Notes: generated from the sequence alone by a model not told the origin. DNA of 64,000 bases from JBBATK01 sp044228285 (GCA_044228285.1 JBGAVD010000004.1:310001-374000); one strand, 5' to 3'. Shown: positions 19,407 through 28,773, numbered from the stretch's first letter. Numbers and translations are program-made.

Positions 19407-20447
19407 GTGAACCAAAAAATACGCATATCAAACAGCCAGCTTGCAGAAATTCAAAGTGTTGCCAAGTCACTGCAAAATGTCCAAGACCTTGTCCTGACAA
19501 CGCACATTAACCCAGATGCGGATGCCATCGGCTCAACTTGTGCTCTTGCCCTCGCCTTGGCTACACTTGGGAAAAAGCCTCGAGTCATTAACACGAGCCC
19601 TACGCCAGAGAATTTGCAGTTTATGGCGGGAACAAGTATGATTGAAGTCTTTGATGAAGCTGTGCATACGAAGCTGTTGCAAGAGACAGAGCTAATCGTT
19701 TGTCTTGATCTCAATGTTCCACAGCGCACAGGCGGTCTAGCCAGTCTGATATCGGAGCGAAAGGCATCAGTTATGATGATTGACCACCATGCAGATCCTG
19801 CAGACTTCTATAGTACTCATCTTCACGATGTAGAAGCTACCTCAACGGCGGAGCTTGTTTACAAGCTTCTAGCATATTCCTTTCCTCAGACCTTAAATGC
19901 TGATATCTCTACAAATCTCTATGCAGGGATCATGGCAGACAGCGGCAACTTCCGCTTTCCACGGGTCTGTGCCGATACACATTACATTATAGCTGAGCTC
20001 ATTGAGTATGGTGCGGATCCCGTGGCAATCTACGATACTATGTACAACTCTTGGAGTATCGATCGTACACGTCTGAATGCGGAGATCGTTGCCTCTATGA
20101 CGCTACATTGCGATGGACGCTTTTGTGCAATGATTGTACCGAAAGAACTCTATCGGCGTCACAACTGTACAGAGGATGCCGTAGAAAGTGCGGTACAGCA
20201 AACGCTTAGTATTCGGGGTGTTCGATGCGGGGTGCTCATTGCCGAGCGTGAAAGTAGCGACGAAGTCAAAATCTCGTTACGGTCCAAAGCTGAGTTTAGA
20301 GTAAATGGGATTGCGGCAACATTTGGCGGGGGTGGCCATATCTATGCTGCAGGCGCTCGTGCCAAGAACTCCACTCTTGCACAGGTCTTTGAAAGAGTAC
20401 TCGCAGAGGTCAGCGAACAATTCAGAGTTCTTGATTCCCAAAAGTAG
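19407..20447 (+). CDS. DHH/DHHA1 phosphoesterase, NrnA-like
   Basis: This 346-residue protein starts at a GTG. The DHH domain shows THINPDADAIGS (residues 32-43), the motif MIDHH (124-128) and MADSGNFRF near 178, all metal-binding motifs of the family. The C-terminal DHHA1 domain has the glycine-rich FGGGGHIYAAGA. Such NrnA-type enzymes degrade short RNA oligonucleotides and often dephosphorylate pAp in the cytoplasm. The gene is divergent from the PASTA gene and convergent with flgL, which ends 43 nt beyond its stop. No clear ribosome-binding site precedes the start. Substrate preference cannot be told from sequence. Confidence 0.9.
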   Translation: MNQKIRISNSQLAEIQSVAKSLQNVQDLVLTTHINPDADAIGSTCALALALATLGKKPRVINTSPTPENLQFMAGTSMIEVFDEAVHTKLLQETELIVCLDLNVPQRTGGLASLISERKASVMMIDHHADPADFYSTHLHDVEATSTAELVYKLLAYSFPQTLNADISTNLYAGIMADSGNFRFPRVCADTHYIIAELIEYGADPVAIYDTMYNSWSIDRTRLNAEIVASMTLHCDGRFCAMIVPKELYRRHNCTEDAVESAVQQTLSIRGVRCGVLIAERESSDEVKISLRSKAEFRVNGIAATFGGGGHIYAAGARAKNSTLAQVFERVLAEVSEQFRVLDSQK

Positions 20448-20490
20448 AGTGATATCAGTATGAAGATATCAAAGCTATCAGCTCTGCCGA

Positions 20491-21489
20491 CTAGCCGAGG
20501 AAGTCCATTAGTGTACGGCCGAAGAGCTTTGAACCTGCTTGCATAGCGAACTGCATTGCCATTTGATCTTTGTTGAGGTTCATAATTGTTTCGCCTACAT
20601 CAGCATCTTGTACACTAGATCGTAGATCTTTCATTCGACTGATATCGGTGTCCATTTGGTCATGAATCGCCTGCATGCGATTCAATCGTGTTGCTGCAAT
20701 ACCATTGCCACGATCTGCGAAGTCGACAGCATCCGCCATCTGCTTGATGGATACTTGCATTGCTGCATGCTCATCAGCCGTGTAGGCTTGCGAACTGGAT
20801 TCGCGCTTTGTCCCATCAGCGCGATACATCATCTTGTTGTAGACATCGATGACTTTGTTGAAAGTGTCGATGCCATTGGCACCAAAAACTTCGTCAGCAG
20901 TAACATTTACTTGTTCCGTGCTGTTTGGTCCTGAGTTCACTATACGCTTCTCTAGATTTCCCTTGAAGCTGACACGAAGTCCAGAAGGATTTGAAGCTGT
21001 TGCTGCTTCTTGAACCAGTTCAAAGGGAAGATTCTTCGTTTCAGGAGCTGTAGGCTTGAGAGAAGCGGGGCTTGTTTTCGTTCCAGCAAAGCTGTAGCCT
21101 CCATTGTGGTGCGTATTCGCTGCATCAATCAAAGACTGAAGCATTAAACGCACATTTGTGGCTAAGGTTGGTAGCTTGTCTGAGTTGTCTACCAGTAATG
21201 AGTCTGTTGCAGTTTGACGAATAGAGGTCAAAGACGTAGAGACCGACTCGAGCATTGCCGAGGTGTTTGTTAACTCGTCAACAGCAGTACTGGCGGTATT
21301 CTTATAGTTTGTAGAGTTCTCAATGTTCTGATCATAGAACTGTATATCCATTACTGCGCCTGGATTATCACTCAGATCTACCATTTGCTTACCAGTGCTA
21401 AGCTGAATGTTGTCACGTTGAACACGAGCATTGATGTCGTTTAAACTCGACATATACTGTCCAAGTATCGAATTCGTTGTTACTCTCAT
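20491..21489 (-). CDS. flgL: Flagellar hook-filament junction protein FlgL
   Basis: The 332-residue protein has the flagellin-like N-terminal helical region (MRVTTNSILGQYMSSLNDIN, with LSTGK and DNPG following) and a matching C-terminal helical end (MQFAMQAGSKLFGRTLMDFL), with a variable middle. FlgL (HAP3) joins the hook-associated FlgK ring to the filament outside the cell. It is the last gene of the flagellar run, 11 nt after flgK. Flagellin itself and the filament cap gene are not in the window. The N- and C-terminal pairing and the flgK neighbour make FlgL much more likely than flagellin. Confidence 0.92.
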   Translation of the reverse strand: MRVTTNSILGQYMSSLNDINARVQRDNIQLSTGKQMVDLSDNPGAVMDIQFYDQNIENSTNYKNTASTAVDELTNTSAMLESVSTSLTSIRQTATDSLLVDNSDKLPTLATNVRLMLQSLIDAANTHHNGGYSFAGTKTSPASLKPTAPETKNLPFELVQEAATASNPSGLRVSFKGNLEKRIVNSGPNSTEQVNVTADEVFGANGIDTFNKVIDVYNKMMYRADGTKRESSSQAYTADEHAAMQVSIKQMADAVDFADRGNGIAATRLNRMQAIHDQMDTDISRMKDLRSSVQDADVGETIMNLNKDQMAMQFAMQAGSKLFGRTLMDFLG

Positions 21490-21500
21490 CTCTGTATCTC

Positions 21501-22937
21501 CTACGCTCCAAGATTGACAATGGTTTTCATCATTTCGGATGTCGCTGTGACCATCCGGGCAGCTGCCTCAAATGCACGTTGGTATTTGATCATGTTGATA
21601 GTTTCTTCATCCATATTCACACCAACAGCAGACTCCCGCTGACTGTGTACTTGGTTTACCGTTGCATCCGCTACGGCAGCTCCATTAGAAGCCTCAGCAC
21701 CGACGTTTGCCACAGTAGTGAGTGTTTGTCCATAGTACTGACTTGCCGTTTGATTGCCAACCATCGTTGCATCGTGCACGAGTTGGCCCATTTGACGGAT
21801 GACATCATTGTTTCCTGCGTCACCTGCTACCGAAGATGTAGGGATATCATCAGGGTTAGAAAGCAATGAAGGATTAACTTGAATGGTATCTGCCGTGATT
21901 GGTCCGCCATCACTTGAACTAAAGAAATTACGTCCTGGAGGTGTGGTACCAGTATCATTCAAGCCATAGCCTGTTTGACTTAAGCTGTTTACTTTGTTAG
22001 CCACAGAACTTGCCAGAGTATTGATGTTCTTCGCTATCGAGAAACCACCAGTACTGTCCTTCGGATCAAGTGTCACATTGTAGTACTTCAACTGTGACGC
22101 GAGCTCGCCACTTGCTGGATTATAAGTGCCAATCGCATTGCCTTTGTAGTCGGACAGAGCGATGCTTGCACTAATTTCTCCAGTGCTCGAATTCGTGCTT
22201 TGTTGCATTTTCATGACCATCGATTTGTCGTTAACGACAACCGACATCCCATTCATCGAAACATTCGCTACTCCATTCGTACGATTCACTGAAACGTCGC
22301 CAATCTTTGAAAGCTGCTCCAGGAGGACATTCTGCTTATCAATCAAGGTGCTCGACGTTTGACCGTCGGACGTACGAGTTGTCGCTATGCTAGAGTTTAA
22401 GTCTGCAATACCTGCAAGGAGACGATTGATCGACGTGACATTCGTTCCCATTTGTGAGAGCACGTCGGAACGAAGATTTGTTATGCCGCGATTGACCGAG
22501 TTGAAAGTGCCACTCAGGCTCGAGGCAGCGCTCAACAGATTGGTTCGCAAGGAAGAATCATCCGGTTTGGCTGCAAGTTTCTCAACAGCGCCAAAGAAAT
22601 TACTCATCGACGTATCGAGACCATAATCGCTGGGTTCGCTTAACGACGTTTGAATCTGCTGGAAGATCTTGTTATCACTGGCATAACCACTTTGGCGTGA
22701 AAGGCTATTACGCATTTCGCGATCCAGCCAGTCTTCACGATACTGCTTGATATCATTGGCAACGACACCAGTGCCTAACTGACCATGAGAAGTGGTGAGC
22801 GGATCGGTTTCCGACATGATAGCCTCTTGGCGCGTATAGCCAGGAGTATTCACATTGGCAATGTTGTTACTTGTTACATCAAGTCCACGCTGTTGGGCTT
22901 TCAAAGCGCGAGCACTGGTTTCAAATGCAGTTATCAT
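21501..22937 (-). CDS. flgK: Flagellar hook-associated protein FlgK
   Basis: The 478-residue protein opens with the rod/hook family signature (LDVTSNNIANVNTPGYTRQ, residues 19-37) and ends with the helix EETINMIKYQRAFEAAARMV typical of axial proteins. The length and internal flagellin-like domain fit FlgK (HAP1), the first junction ring between hook and filament. It is exported by the flagellar type III apparatus. It lies between flgN, its likely chaperone, and flgL, all on one transcript. Confidence 0.94.
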   Translation of the reverse strand: MITAFETSARALKAQQRGLDVTSNNIANVNTPGYTRQEAIMSETDPLTTSHGQLGTGVVANDIKQYREDWLDREMRNSLSRQSGYASDNKIFQQIQTSLSEPSDYGLDTSMSNFFGAVEKLAAKPDDSSLRTNLLSAASSLSGTFNSVNRGITNLRSDVLSQMGTNVTSINRLLAGIADLNSSIATTRTSDGQTSSTLIDKQNVLLEQLSKIGDVSVNRTNGVANVSMNGMSVVVNDKSMVMKMQQSTNSSTGEISASIALSDYKGNAIGTYNPASGELASQLKYYNVTLDPKDSTGGFSIAKNINTLASSVANKVNSLSQTGYGLNDTGTTPPGRNFFSSSDGGPITADTIQVNPSLLSNPDDIPTSSVAGDAGNNDVIRQMGQLVHDATMVGNQTASQYYGQTLTTVANVGAEASNGAAVADATVNQVHSQRESAVGVNMDEETINMIKYQRAFEAAARMVTATSEMMKTIVNLGA

Positions 22938-22958
22938 AGTGTTCTTGTGTTTGTTCTA

Positions 22959-23420
22959 TTAGAGCGAGGCATTCACGACGTGAAGACGATGAGAGCGAAC
23001 GTGATCAAGTGTGGCCTTTACACTATTGCGTCCACGAACGGCTAGAACTCGATTTACATTGTTCACGAACTGGACCTTTTGTGTAAGACTGTTCATGGCG
23101 TCTTTAAACTCAAGCAGCTCCGGTACGTGTTCGGTATCAATCATGGTTGCCAACTGACTAAGTTTTAGGCTGCGAGCAGCGTTGAGGCTCAGACCAAAAG
23201 TTGCGCTTATCAAACGGATTCGTTGTAGCTCACATTCGTCCATTTGCTTTGCGTACACTTCTTGTTCGCGAGCAATCTCTTCTATGCGTGTGGACTCAAA
23301 TTGTATAAGCGCTTGCTGTTGTTGACTCGCAAGGTCTACCACACGTTCAAGGATTTCCTGTTCGAGGGTGAGTAATCCGAAGAGCTCGGAATAAAACATA
23401 GTACCAGCCATGGTCTTCAT
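22959..23420 (-). CDS. flgN: FlgN-like flagellar export chaperone
   Basis: A 153-residue, almost wholly helical protein with a long N-terminal amphipathic helix (LFGLLTLEQEILERVVDLAS), Gln- and Glu-rich coiled-coil segments and no signal sequence. FlgN chaperones bind the C-termini of FlgK and FlgL in the cytoplasm before export. FlgN is poorly conserved, so the call rests mainly on size, helical character and position directly ahead of flgK and flgL. The start overlaps the flgJ stop by one base (TAATG), indicating translational coupling. Confidence 0.72.
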   Translation of the reverse strand: MKTMAGTMFYSELFGLLTLEQEILERVVDLASQQQQALIQFESTRIEEIAREQEVYAKQMDECELQRIRLISATFGLSLNAARSLKLSQLATMIDTEHVPELLEFKDAMNSLTQKVQFVNNVNRVLAVRGRNSVKATLDHVRSHRLHVVNASL

Positions 23421-24379
23421 TATTCTGTAGTGGTCAATTCATCCGTGAGTGACGTCGTTGTTTCTGCAAGTGCAGTGTACTGATTCATGTAGCGTCGAAC
23501 CTTACGTACATAGGCTTGCGTTTCTGCAAAAGGAGGAATACCCTTGTGTTTCTCCACATTGCCTGGACCTGCGTTGTATGCCGCAACTGCGTGATCAAGA
23601 TTTCCAAATTGCCTGATCATTCGAGCGATGTACTCAGTTCCGCCTTTAATGTTCTGCTTCGGGTCGAAAGGATTGCTTACATCCAGATCTTTGGCAGTGC
23701 CGTTCATAAGTTGCATTAAACCCTTCGCTCCAACAGGGGAAACGGCATTAGGATTAGCAGCAGATTCAGCGGTAATAATTGCCTTTATGAGAGTGTCGGG
23801 AACGCCAAACTTCTGTGAAGCAGATTGTATGTACGGTCCATAGCGATCGAGCTTATCGTTCATTCGAGCAATGAAAGCACCGCCACTACCTTGAGAGTTA
23901 TCGACCGACTTCAGCGATTCCTTGAGGATATCGTGGATTGGAGGGAGCGGCCTTTTTTCGCTTGTCGGTGTTGAAACCGCACTCATTGGCTTCTGTGTAA
24001 CAAGCTGCGGCAAGCTTTCACCGCCACTAAGATGACGATACATCATTTCGGCAATTCCCATTCCGCGGCCGTTTTGCGACACATAGTCTGCAAACTGCAT
24101 ATCAGTAAATCCTTCAAGAGCGTCGTTTCCAAAGGTCATTCCACCATCTTCGTCTTTCTCTTCATCGTCTTTGCCAAGCATGCTTTCACGCATGGTCTTA
24201 TACATTTCATGGACGAACATGGACTCGAAGCCGCGTGCCGCCTTGACATATCCAGCTTTTGTTTCAGCACTTGCCGTCTGTCCTGTTTGCTTTTCGCTCG
24301 CTCGTTTCATCATGTCTAAGCGCACGCTCTGCAAGGCAATATTTGTTTGCAAGGGGAGTGACGCTACTGAATCTTCCAT
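23420..24379 (-). CDS. flgJ: FlgJ-like rod-binding protein fused to a lytic transglycosylase domain
   Basis: I start it at 24379 (319 residues), where GGAG stands 5 nt upstream. Residues about 45-118 form the rod-binding domain (ARGFESMFVHEMYKTMR, then MQFADYVSQ). A linker follows, and residues about 180-300 are a soluble lytic transglycosylase (GH23) domain with catalytic Glu205 in AESAANP, GAKGLMQLM and AYNAGPGNV. FlgJ caps the growing rod and opens peptidoglycan for it. In Salmonella the enzyme half is a glucosaminidase-type domain; here it is SLT-type, as in several other phyla. It leads the flgJ-flgN-flgK-flgL group. Confidence 0.9.
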   Translation of the reverse strand: MEDSVASLPLQTNIALQSVRLDMMKRASEKQTGQTASAETKAGYVKAARGFESMFVHEMYKTMRESMLGKDDEEKDEDGGMTFGNDALEGFTDMQFADYVSQNGRGMGIAEMMYRHLSGGESLPQLVTQKPMSAVSTPTSEKRPLPPIHDILKESLKSVDNSQGSGGAFIARMNDKLDRYGPYIQSASQKFGVPDTLIKAIITAESAANPNAVSPVGAKGLMQLMNGTAKDLDVSNPFDPKQNIKGGTEYIARMIRQFGNLDHAVAAYNAGPGNVEKHKGIPPFAETQAYVRKVRRYMNQYTALAETTTSLTDELTTTE

Positions 24380-24436
24380 GGAGGCTCCGATAAAGTGAAC
24401 AGGGTAGAACCTACAAGAACCTTGCCACAAATAGCA

Positions 24437-24461
24437 AAACCCGCTCCTATGGAACGGGTTT
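24437..24461 (-). terminator. Hairpin between flgI and flgJ
   Basis: AAACCCG pairs with CGGGTTT, followed after one mismatch by three more pairs and a TAT loop. On the minus strand the second arm ends in four T residues, so partial termination downstream of flgI is possible. A weak sigma-54-like element overlaps it, so its role is unsure. Confidence 0.4.
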
Positions 24462-24547
24462 GCCGCTTTCTTTGAGGATGAATCTCAGTGATTTAGCCCG
24501 TGACCTAAGTCAGCGCCTGAGGATAGCATCCTCTGATGAGACTAGGT

Positions 24548-25642
24548 TTATTGAATGATGAGTTCGCCTTGAAGGGAGCCGGATTCTTTAAGGGCTTGGA
24601 AGATAGCTATGAGGTCTCGAGGACTCACTTTGAGGCTTGTCAGCGCTTTTGCAACGTCTTCGACCGTCGAGCTTTCTGGTATCAGTACAGGTGCATTGCG
24701 TTCTTCCTGAGCGTTGATCTTTGCAGTTTCTGCTCGTTGAGATGTTCCAACACTAAAAGGAGCAGGCTGCGACATCTGAATCTGCTTTTGAATCTGGATT
24801 TCGAGTCCGCCGTGCGCTACCACTGCTGGCAACAACTGCACATTCCCACCTACGACAACGGTACCTGTTCTCTCATTGATGACCACGCGGCCAACAACAT
24901 CGACAGCAACCTGAGCTGCTTCGATCTGAGAGACAAAGCTCATCACCTGAGTTGGTGTTGAGCCACCGGGGATCGTTACGGCTATTGTACCCGCATCAAC
25001 TGTTTGCGCCGCATTTGTCAAGTTCTGCAGTTTGTTGATTGCCTCAGTGACTCGGGTAGCCGTTGTGAAGTCCGGTTGACGTAAGAGTACACGAATCTGC
25101 GAGTTTTGAACGATTGTCCCTTCAACACTTTTCTCTAGAATAGCACCCGATGGAACTCGTCCCGAGGTTGTTTGATTCCGACTTGCTCGTGAACCAAGGG
25201 AACGTACGTCATATCCTCCAACACTCACAGAGCCTTGGGCGAATCCGTAGAAACTGCCATCAGCCGATTGAAGGGGAGTCATCAAGAGGATACCACCTTG
25301 TAACGATTCAGCGTCACCACTGCTAGATACGCTCACGTCTACTTTCGATCCTTTTTTCATAAACACTGGAATCGTTGCAGTCACCATAACCGCAGCCACG
25401 TTTCGAGTGCGAAGGTTGACGTCCTTCGGAGTCACGCCAAATCTCTTCAGCATATTGATAACTGACTGTACGGCAAAGCCAGAGCGTTGTGAATCACCAG
25501 TTTGATTTAAACCGGTGACTAAGCCGTAGCCCACTACTTGCACACTCGTTGCGCCTTCAATACTGGCAACGTCTTTAATGCGTGAAGCTGTAAGCGACTG
25601 ATAGCTTAGTGCTAGAACAACGAGGAATGCGATCTTTTTCAT
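24548..25642 (-). CDS. flgI: Flagellar P-ring protein FlgI
   Basis: The 364-residue protein has a signal sequence (KKIAFLVVLALSYQSLTAS) and the FlgI hallmarks RIKDVASIEG, QVVGYGLVTGLNQTGD and, near the C-terminus, STVEDVAKALTSLKVSPRDL. FlgI forms the P ring in the peptidoglycan layer that bushes the rod. FlgA, its periplasmic chaperone, is encoded two genes upstream and FlgH, the L ring, immediately upstream with a 20-nt gap. Length is normal for the family. Confidence 0.96.
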   Translation of the reverse strand: MKKIAFLVVLALSYQSLTASRIKDVASIEGATSVQVVGYGLVTGLNQTGDSQRSGFAVQSVINMLKRFGVTPKDVNLRTRNVAAVMVTATIPVFMKKGSKVDVSVSSSGDAESLQGGILLMTPLQSADGSFYGFAQGSVSVGGYDVRSLGSRASRNQTTSGRVPSGAILEKSVEGTIVQNSQIRVLLRQPDFTTATRVTEAINKLQNLTNAAQTVDAGTIAVTIPGGSTPTQVMSFVSQIEAAQVAVDVVGRVVINERTGTVVVGGNVQLLPAVVAHGGLEIQIQKQIQMSQPAPFSVGTSQRAETAKINAQEERNAPVLIPESSTVEDVAKALTSLKVSPRDLIAIFQALKESGSLQGELIIQ

Positions 25643-25662
25643 GACTTTGTAAGAGAATGATC

Positions 25663-26256
25663 TTAAAACAGGAAGCGAAGGAACTTTGTGAAGAGACCAG
25701 GCTCTTGCGCTTTAGTGATTGTCCCTTCTCCATTGTAGCTGAGTGTGAGATCAGCAATGTTGTATGAGTACACGGTGTTGTCTGGTGAAATGTCGACAAA
25801 TCGAATGATCCCACTGATGATGATAACCTGTGTCTCGCCATTGATAGTAACGGTGCGACGTCCTTCAATCTTGATCGCACTTAAATTATCTGCTTCAATG
25901 ATTCTCGCTGTAAGCTTAGCCTTTACATTCTCATTACGAGATGTCTGTCCTTGTCCATTAAAAGTGTTGCCACTGCCAATACCCCCGCTGACGTTTGCTT
26001 GTGAAGAGTTGACAGAACCGTTTAAGCCGACCGACAAGTTCGTGGAGGCGTTTGTTTGGGTTCTCGCATTGTTATCAGCTTGCACATCTTCTACGATCAG
26101 TATGGTCACAGCATCACCCTTACGGAAGGACTTCAGATCGCTAAACATACTGCGCGTCACAGCCTCGCCAAGCTGCGCTTGTACGCTGACTGAGCACAGG
26201 CAGAGCAGTGCTATGGAAAGGAGCATGCTTGATGATAGTTGAGTGATGTTCTTCAT
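25663..26256 (-). CDS. flgH: Flagellar L-ring protein FlgH
   Basis: This 197-residue protein has a signal sequence and the FlgH core: FRKGDAVTILIVEDVQADN, Asn/Thr-rich central strands, the segment TARIIEADNLSAIKIEGRR, and ISGIIRFVDISPDNTV near the end. FlgH builds the L ring in the outer membrane. Most FlgH proteins are lipoproteins; here the two cysteines (LLCLC) do not make a good lipobox and cleavage after VQA is more likely. It sits between flgA and flgI. Confidence 0.94.
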   Translation of the reverse strand: MKNITQLSSSMLLSIALLCLCSVSVQAQLGEAVTRSMFSDLKSFRKGDAVTILIVEDVQADNNARTQTNASTNLSVGLNGSVNSSQANVSGGIGSGNTFNGQGQTSRNENVKAKLTARIIEADNLSAIKIEGRRTVTINGETQVIIISGIIRFVDISPDNTVYSYNIADLTLSYNGEGTITKAQEPGLFTKFLRFLF

Positions 26257-26347
26257 AGTTTTTTAGTCCTGTATACTGATATGTTGTTGTGTGTACATAT
26301 AGGTTCGCGCATCTGCAGATGAACCCATGATGACCTGTGAGTCCTAC

Positions 26348-27112
26348 CTACTTGTACGAAGACGAAGGAGCTACTTGTGAGAGACTCACGTAAACTGACT
26401 TGTCTTCACCCACAATGCCACTGATGATTGCTTGGGAATCTTCTCGTCGAACACGAACGTTCTGACCTGCAACTGCATCATCAAGAGCTGCGCCAGTGGC
26501 TCGAACGGATATAGCGCCGTTACGTAGTATAATACTCACTATGTCACCTCGCTGAATTGCTGCAGCTGAACCCAGGTGCGCTTGCGTGATTACAGCGCCT
26601 CTACTCAGAGTTGTTGTTAGGCGTTTCCCAATGACATCGTCAGGAAGCTTCGCTTGTAAGTAGGTTACATCGCTCAGTCTGTATTCTATGTCAGAGGCTT
26701 GGACAACATCGCCACGATTTAGCACTCGCAAAGCGACGGGAACATTTCGCTTAAGGCTGACACGAATAGGGACGTAGATGCGACGAATGACGTTATCATT
26801 CTTACTAAACACAATCTGAACCTTGGTTGAACCTGAAAGAGATTCTGGAGCAGCATCACAGCGAGCCACGACAAACGACTCAGCAAAGATTTGTTCTGGA
26901 ATCTCACGCGCTATTTCAAACTCATCAGTTTCTTCCAGTCGATCGCGAAGAAAAGACTCAACTCCTATTCGTAAGGTATTTGAGCTGAAGCGCGATGGTT
27001 TTGGAAGTTGCTGTGCACTGAGAAACTCCATGCAGGCAAGCAAACTCAGTGCTACTATGAGCACAATGAGACGAAGGTTACGATCCATAGAAATAGTGCT
27101 AGTGCTACTCAT
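26348..27112 (-). CDS. flgA: Flagellar P-ring assembly chaperone FlgA
   Basis: The 254-residue protein has a signal or anchor segment (about 12-33) and then, in its second half, an SAF-type domain (GDVVQASDIEYRLSDVTYL) and the FlgA C-terminal barrel with GDIVSIILRNGAISVRATG and AVAGQNVRVR. FlgA is a periplasmic chaperone that keeps FlgI competent for P-ring assembly. It follows flgG with a 5-nt gap, and flgH begins 91 nt later. No residues appear missing. Confidence 0.92.
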   Translation of the reverse strand: MSSTSTISMDRNLRLIVLIVALSLLACMEFLSAQQLPKPSRFSSNTLRIGVESFLRDRLEETDEFEIAREIPEQIFAESFVVARCDAAPESLSGSTKVQIVFSKNDNVIRRIYVPIRVSLKRNVPVALRVLNRGDVVQASDIEYRLSDVTYLQAKLPDDVIGKRLTTTLSRGAVITQAHLGSAAAIQRGDIVSIILRNGAISVRATGAALDDAVAGQNVRVRREDSQAIISGIVGEDKSVYVSLSQVAPSSSYK

Positions 27113-27117
27113 ATTTG

Positions 27118-27909
27118 TTATCTCTTAAGATTAACTGCTGTGTTTAAGATGTCGTCCGCTGTTTTCACTGACTTCGAATTGATTTCGTAGGCTCTCTGTG
27201 CAACGATCATATTGACCATCTCGGTCACCAAATCAACATTAGATCCTTCAAGCTGAGCTTGAATCACTTCGCCAGTGTTGTTCGTTCCTGGTGTTTCCAA
27301 AATCGCCTCGCCGGATGCTGGTGTTTGCTGATAGGCATTGTCGCCAATTGCACTCAATCCTCCTGGATTCACAAAGCGGGCGAGTTGGAGTCGACCGATC
27401 TCGCGTTCTGAGAGTACATCTTTTGCATCTTTAACAGTGATGACACCATCACGCGAAATGCGTAGGTCGGTACTCTCTGAAGGAACTCGAATTTCCGGAT
27501 CAAGAATGTAGCCTTGTGAGGTGACGATTGTGCCGTTCTTATCCATAGAGAATGAACCGTCTCGCGTATACACTATGGTGTTATCTGGCTTGCGTACTTG
27601 AAAGAAACCATTTCCATTAATTGCCATATCAAGGATGTTACCCGTTTGCGTAATGGTCCCTTGGCTGAACTCTTTGGCAGTCGTGACAAGTTCTGTACCG
27701 CTACCAATCTGCACCTCATTAAGCGGGGTTCCGTTTGAGAGCTGAGTGTTGCCATACGGTCTAATAGTCTCGTAGAGCAAGTCTTGAAACTCGGGACGTA
27801 CCTTCTTAAAGCCAGCCGTGTTGACATTTGCCAGGTTATTCGAAATGATTTCGATGTACTTCTGTTGTGAACTCAATCCAGTGGCTGCGGTCGAGAGTGT
27901 CTTATCCAT
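27118..27909 (-). CDS. flgG: Flagellar distal rod protein FlgG
   Basis: The 263-residue protein shows the axial-family N-terminus (IISNNLANVNTAGFKKVRPE), the FlgG-specific IQTG-type and MAINGNGFFQV segments, and the C-terminal EGSNVDLVTEMVNMIVAQRA. FlgG forms the distal rod inside the P and L rings. It is 87 nt after the flgF-like gene and is followed closely by flgA. Length (260-265 residues) is typical. Confidence 0.96.
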   Translation of the reverse strand: MDKTLSTAATGLSSQQKYIEIISNNLANVNTAGFKKVRPEFQDLLYETIRPYGNTQLSNGTPLNEVQIGSGTELVTTAKEFSQGTITQTGNILDMAINGNGFFQVRKPDNTIVYTRDGSFSMDKNGTIVTSQGYILDPEIRVPSESTDLRISRDGVITVKDAKDVLSEREIGRLQLARFVNPGGLSAIGDNAYQQTPASGEAILETPGTNNTGEVIQAQLEGSNVDLVTEMVNMIVAQRAYEINSKSVKTADDILNTAVNLKR

Positions 27910-27996
27910 GGTCTTGCGTCAGTGTTGTTGTTTCGTGTGTTGAAATCTACTCTTGTGTGACTACTTGCAGCGCAAGTGCGCCTACTCATCAGTTAC

Positions 27997-28773
27997 TTAG
28001 ATCATTCGGCCGATGTCAATACTCTTTTCGAGCGTGTTATCATTTGTCGTTATGACCTTGTGTCCCATTTCAAACGATCTTTGCAGCTGAATCATCGTAA
28101 TCATTTCGTTGATAATGTTAACGTTCGATCCTTCCAGGAAACCTTGCTTCACATTTACTTCGTCGGGTTTAAGGAAGCTATAGTCGGTGAGTTCAGTTGG
28201 ACTAAACTCCATGGAGTTACTGCGCACAAGTGTCTGCGGGTTCTCAACCTTGACAAGGCTGAGATTGCCAACAAATGTGTCGTTTGCAAATACCTCACCT
28301 GCTCCACTTACTCTTACTGTTATTGCTTTCTGATCATTGTTTAAGGCACCATTGGATCGGTTAATATCAACCAAGAGATCGCCTTTGCTGCTCTGCAGTG
28401 CTTTGCCGCTGTCGCTCACAACGATTCCTTGGTCGTTGATCTGAAAGTGGCCAGAACGCGTGAATGTCTCGTTGCCATCCTCGTCCATCAGCACGAAGAA
28501 TCCATCTTTATGGATCGTCAGGTCAAGGGGGTTGTCCGTTCGCTGCACTGATCCGGATGAAAAGTCTGTGTATTGATCTAAAGGTGGGTCGGCTTGCTCA
28601 GCTTCGCCCTTATTGTGCAGCATGTTCTGCCGTGCCTCAATAAGTGACTGCTCAAATACGCCAATACGCTTGAAACCAGTGGTGTTCGCATTGGCAATGT
28701 TGTTGGCCGTTAACTCCAAACGGGTTTGCTGAGGTAGCATTCCCATGGCGGCTGTATAGATTTCTTTGAGCAT
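27997..28773 (-). CDS. flgF: Flagellar basal-body rod protein FlgF (FlgG-like)
   Basis: A 258-residue rod-family protein with ELTANNIANANTTGFKRIGV near the N-terminus, an IHKDGFFVLMDEDG segment where FlgG has its NGNGFF motif, and EGSNVNIINEMITMIQLQRS at the end. FlgF is the proximal-side rod protein next to FlgG. It is the first gene of the cluster, and a sigma-54 promoter lies 37-51 nt upstream of its start. GGAG stands 6 nt before the ATG. FlgF and FlgG paralogues are easily swapped by name; first position and the weaker FlgG motif favour FlgF. Confidence 0.88.
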   Translation of the reverse strand: MLKEIYTAAMGMLPQQTRLELTANNIANANTTGFKRIGVFEQSLIEARQNMLHNKGEAEQADPPLDQYTDFSSGSVQRTDNPLDLTIHKDGFFVLMDEDGNETFTRSGHFQINDQGIVVSDSGKALQSSKGDLLVDINRSNGALNNDQKAITVRVSGAGEVFANDTFVGNLSLVKVENPQTLVRSNSMEFSPTELTDYSFLKPDEVNVKQGFLEGSNVNIINEMITMIQLQRSFEMGHKVITTNDNTLEKSIDIGRMI

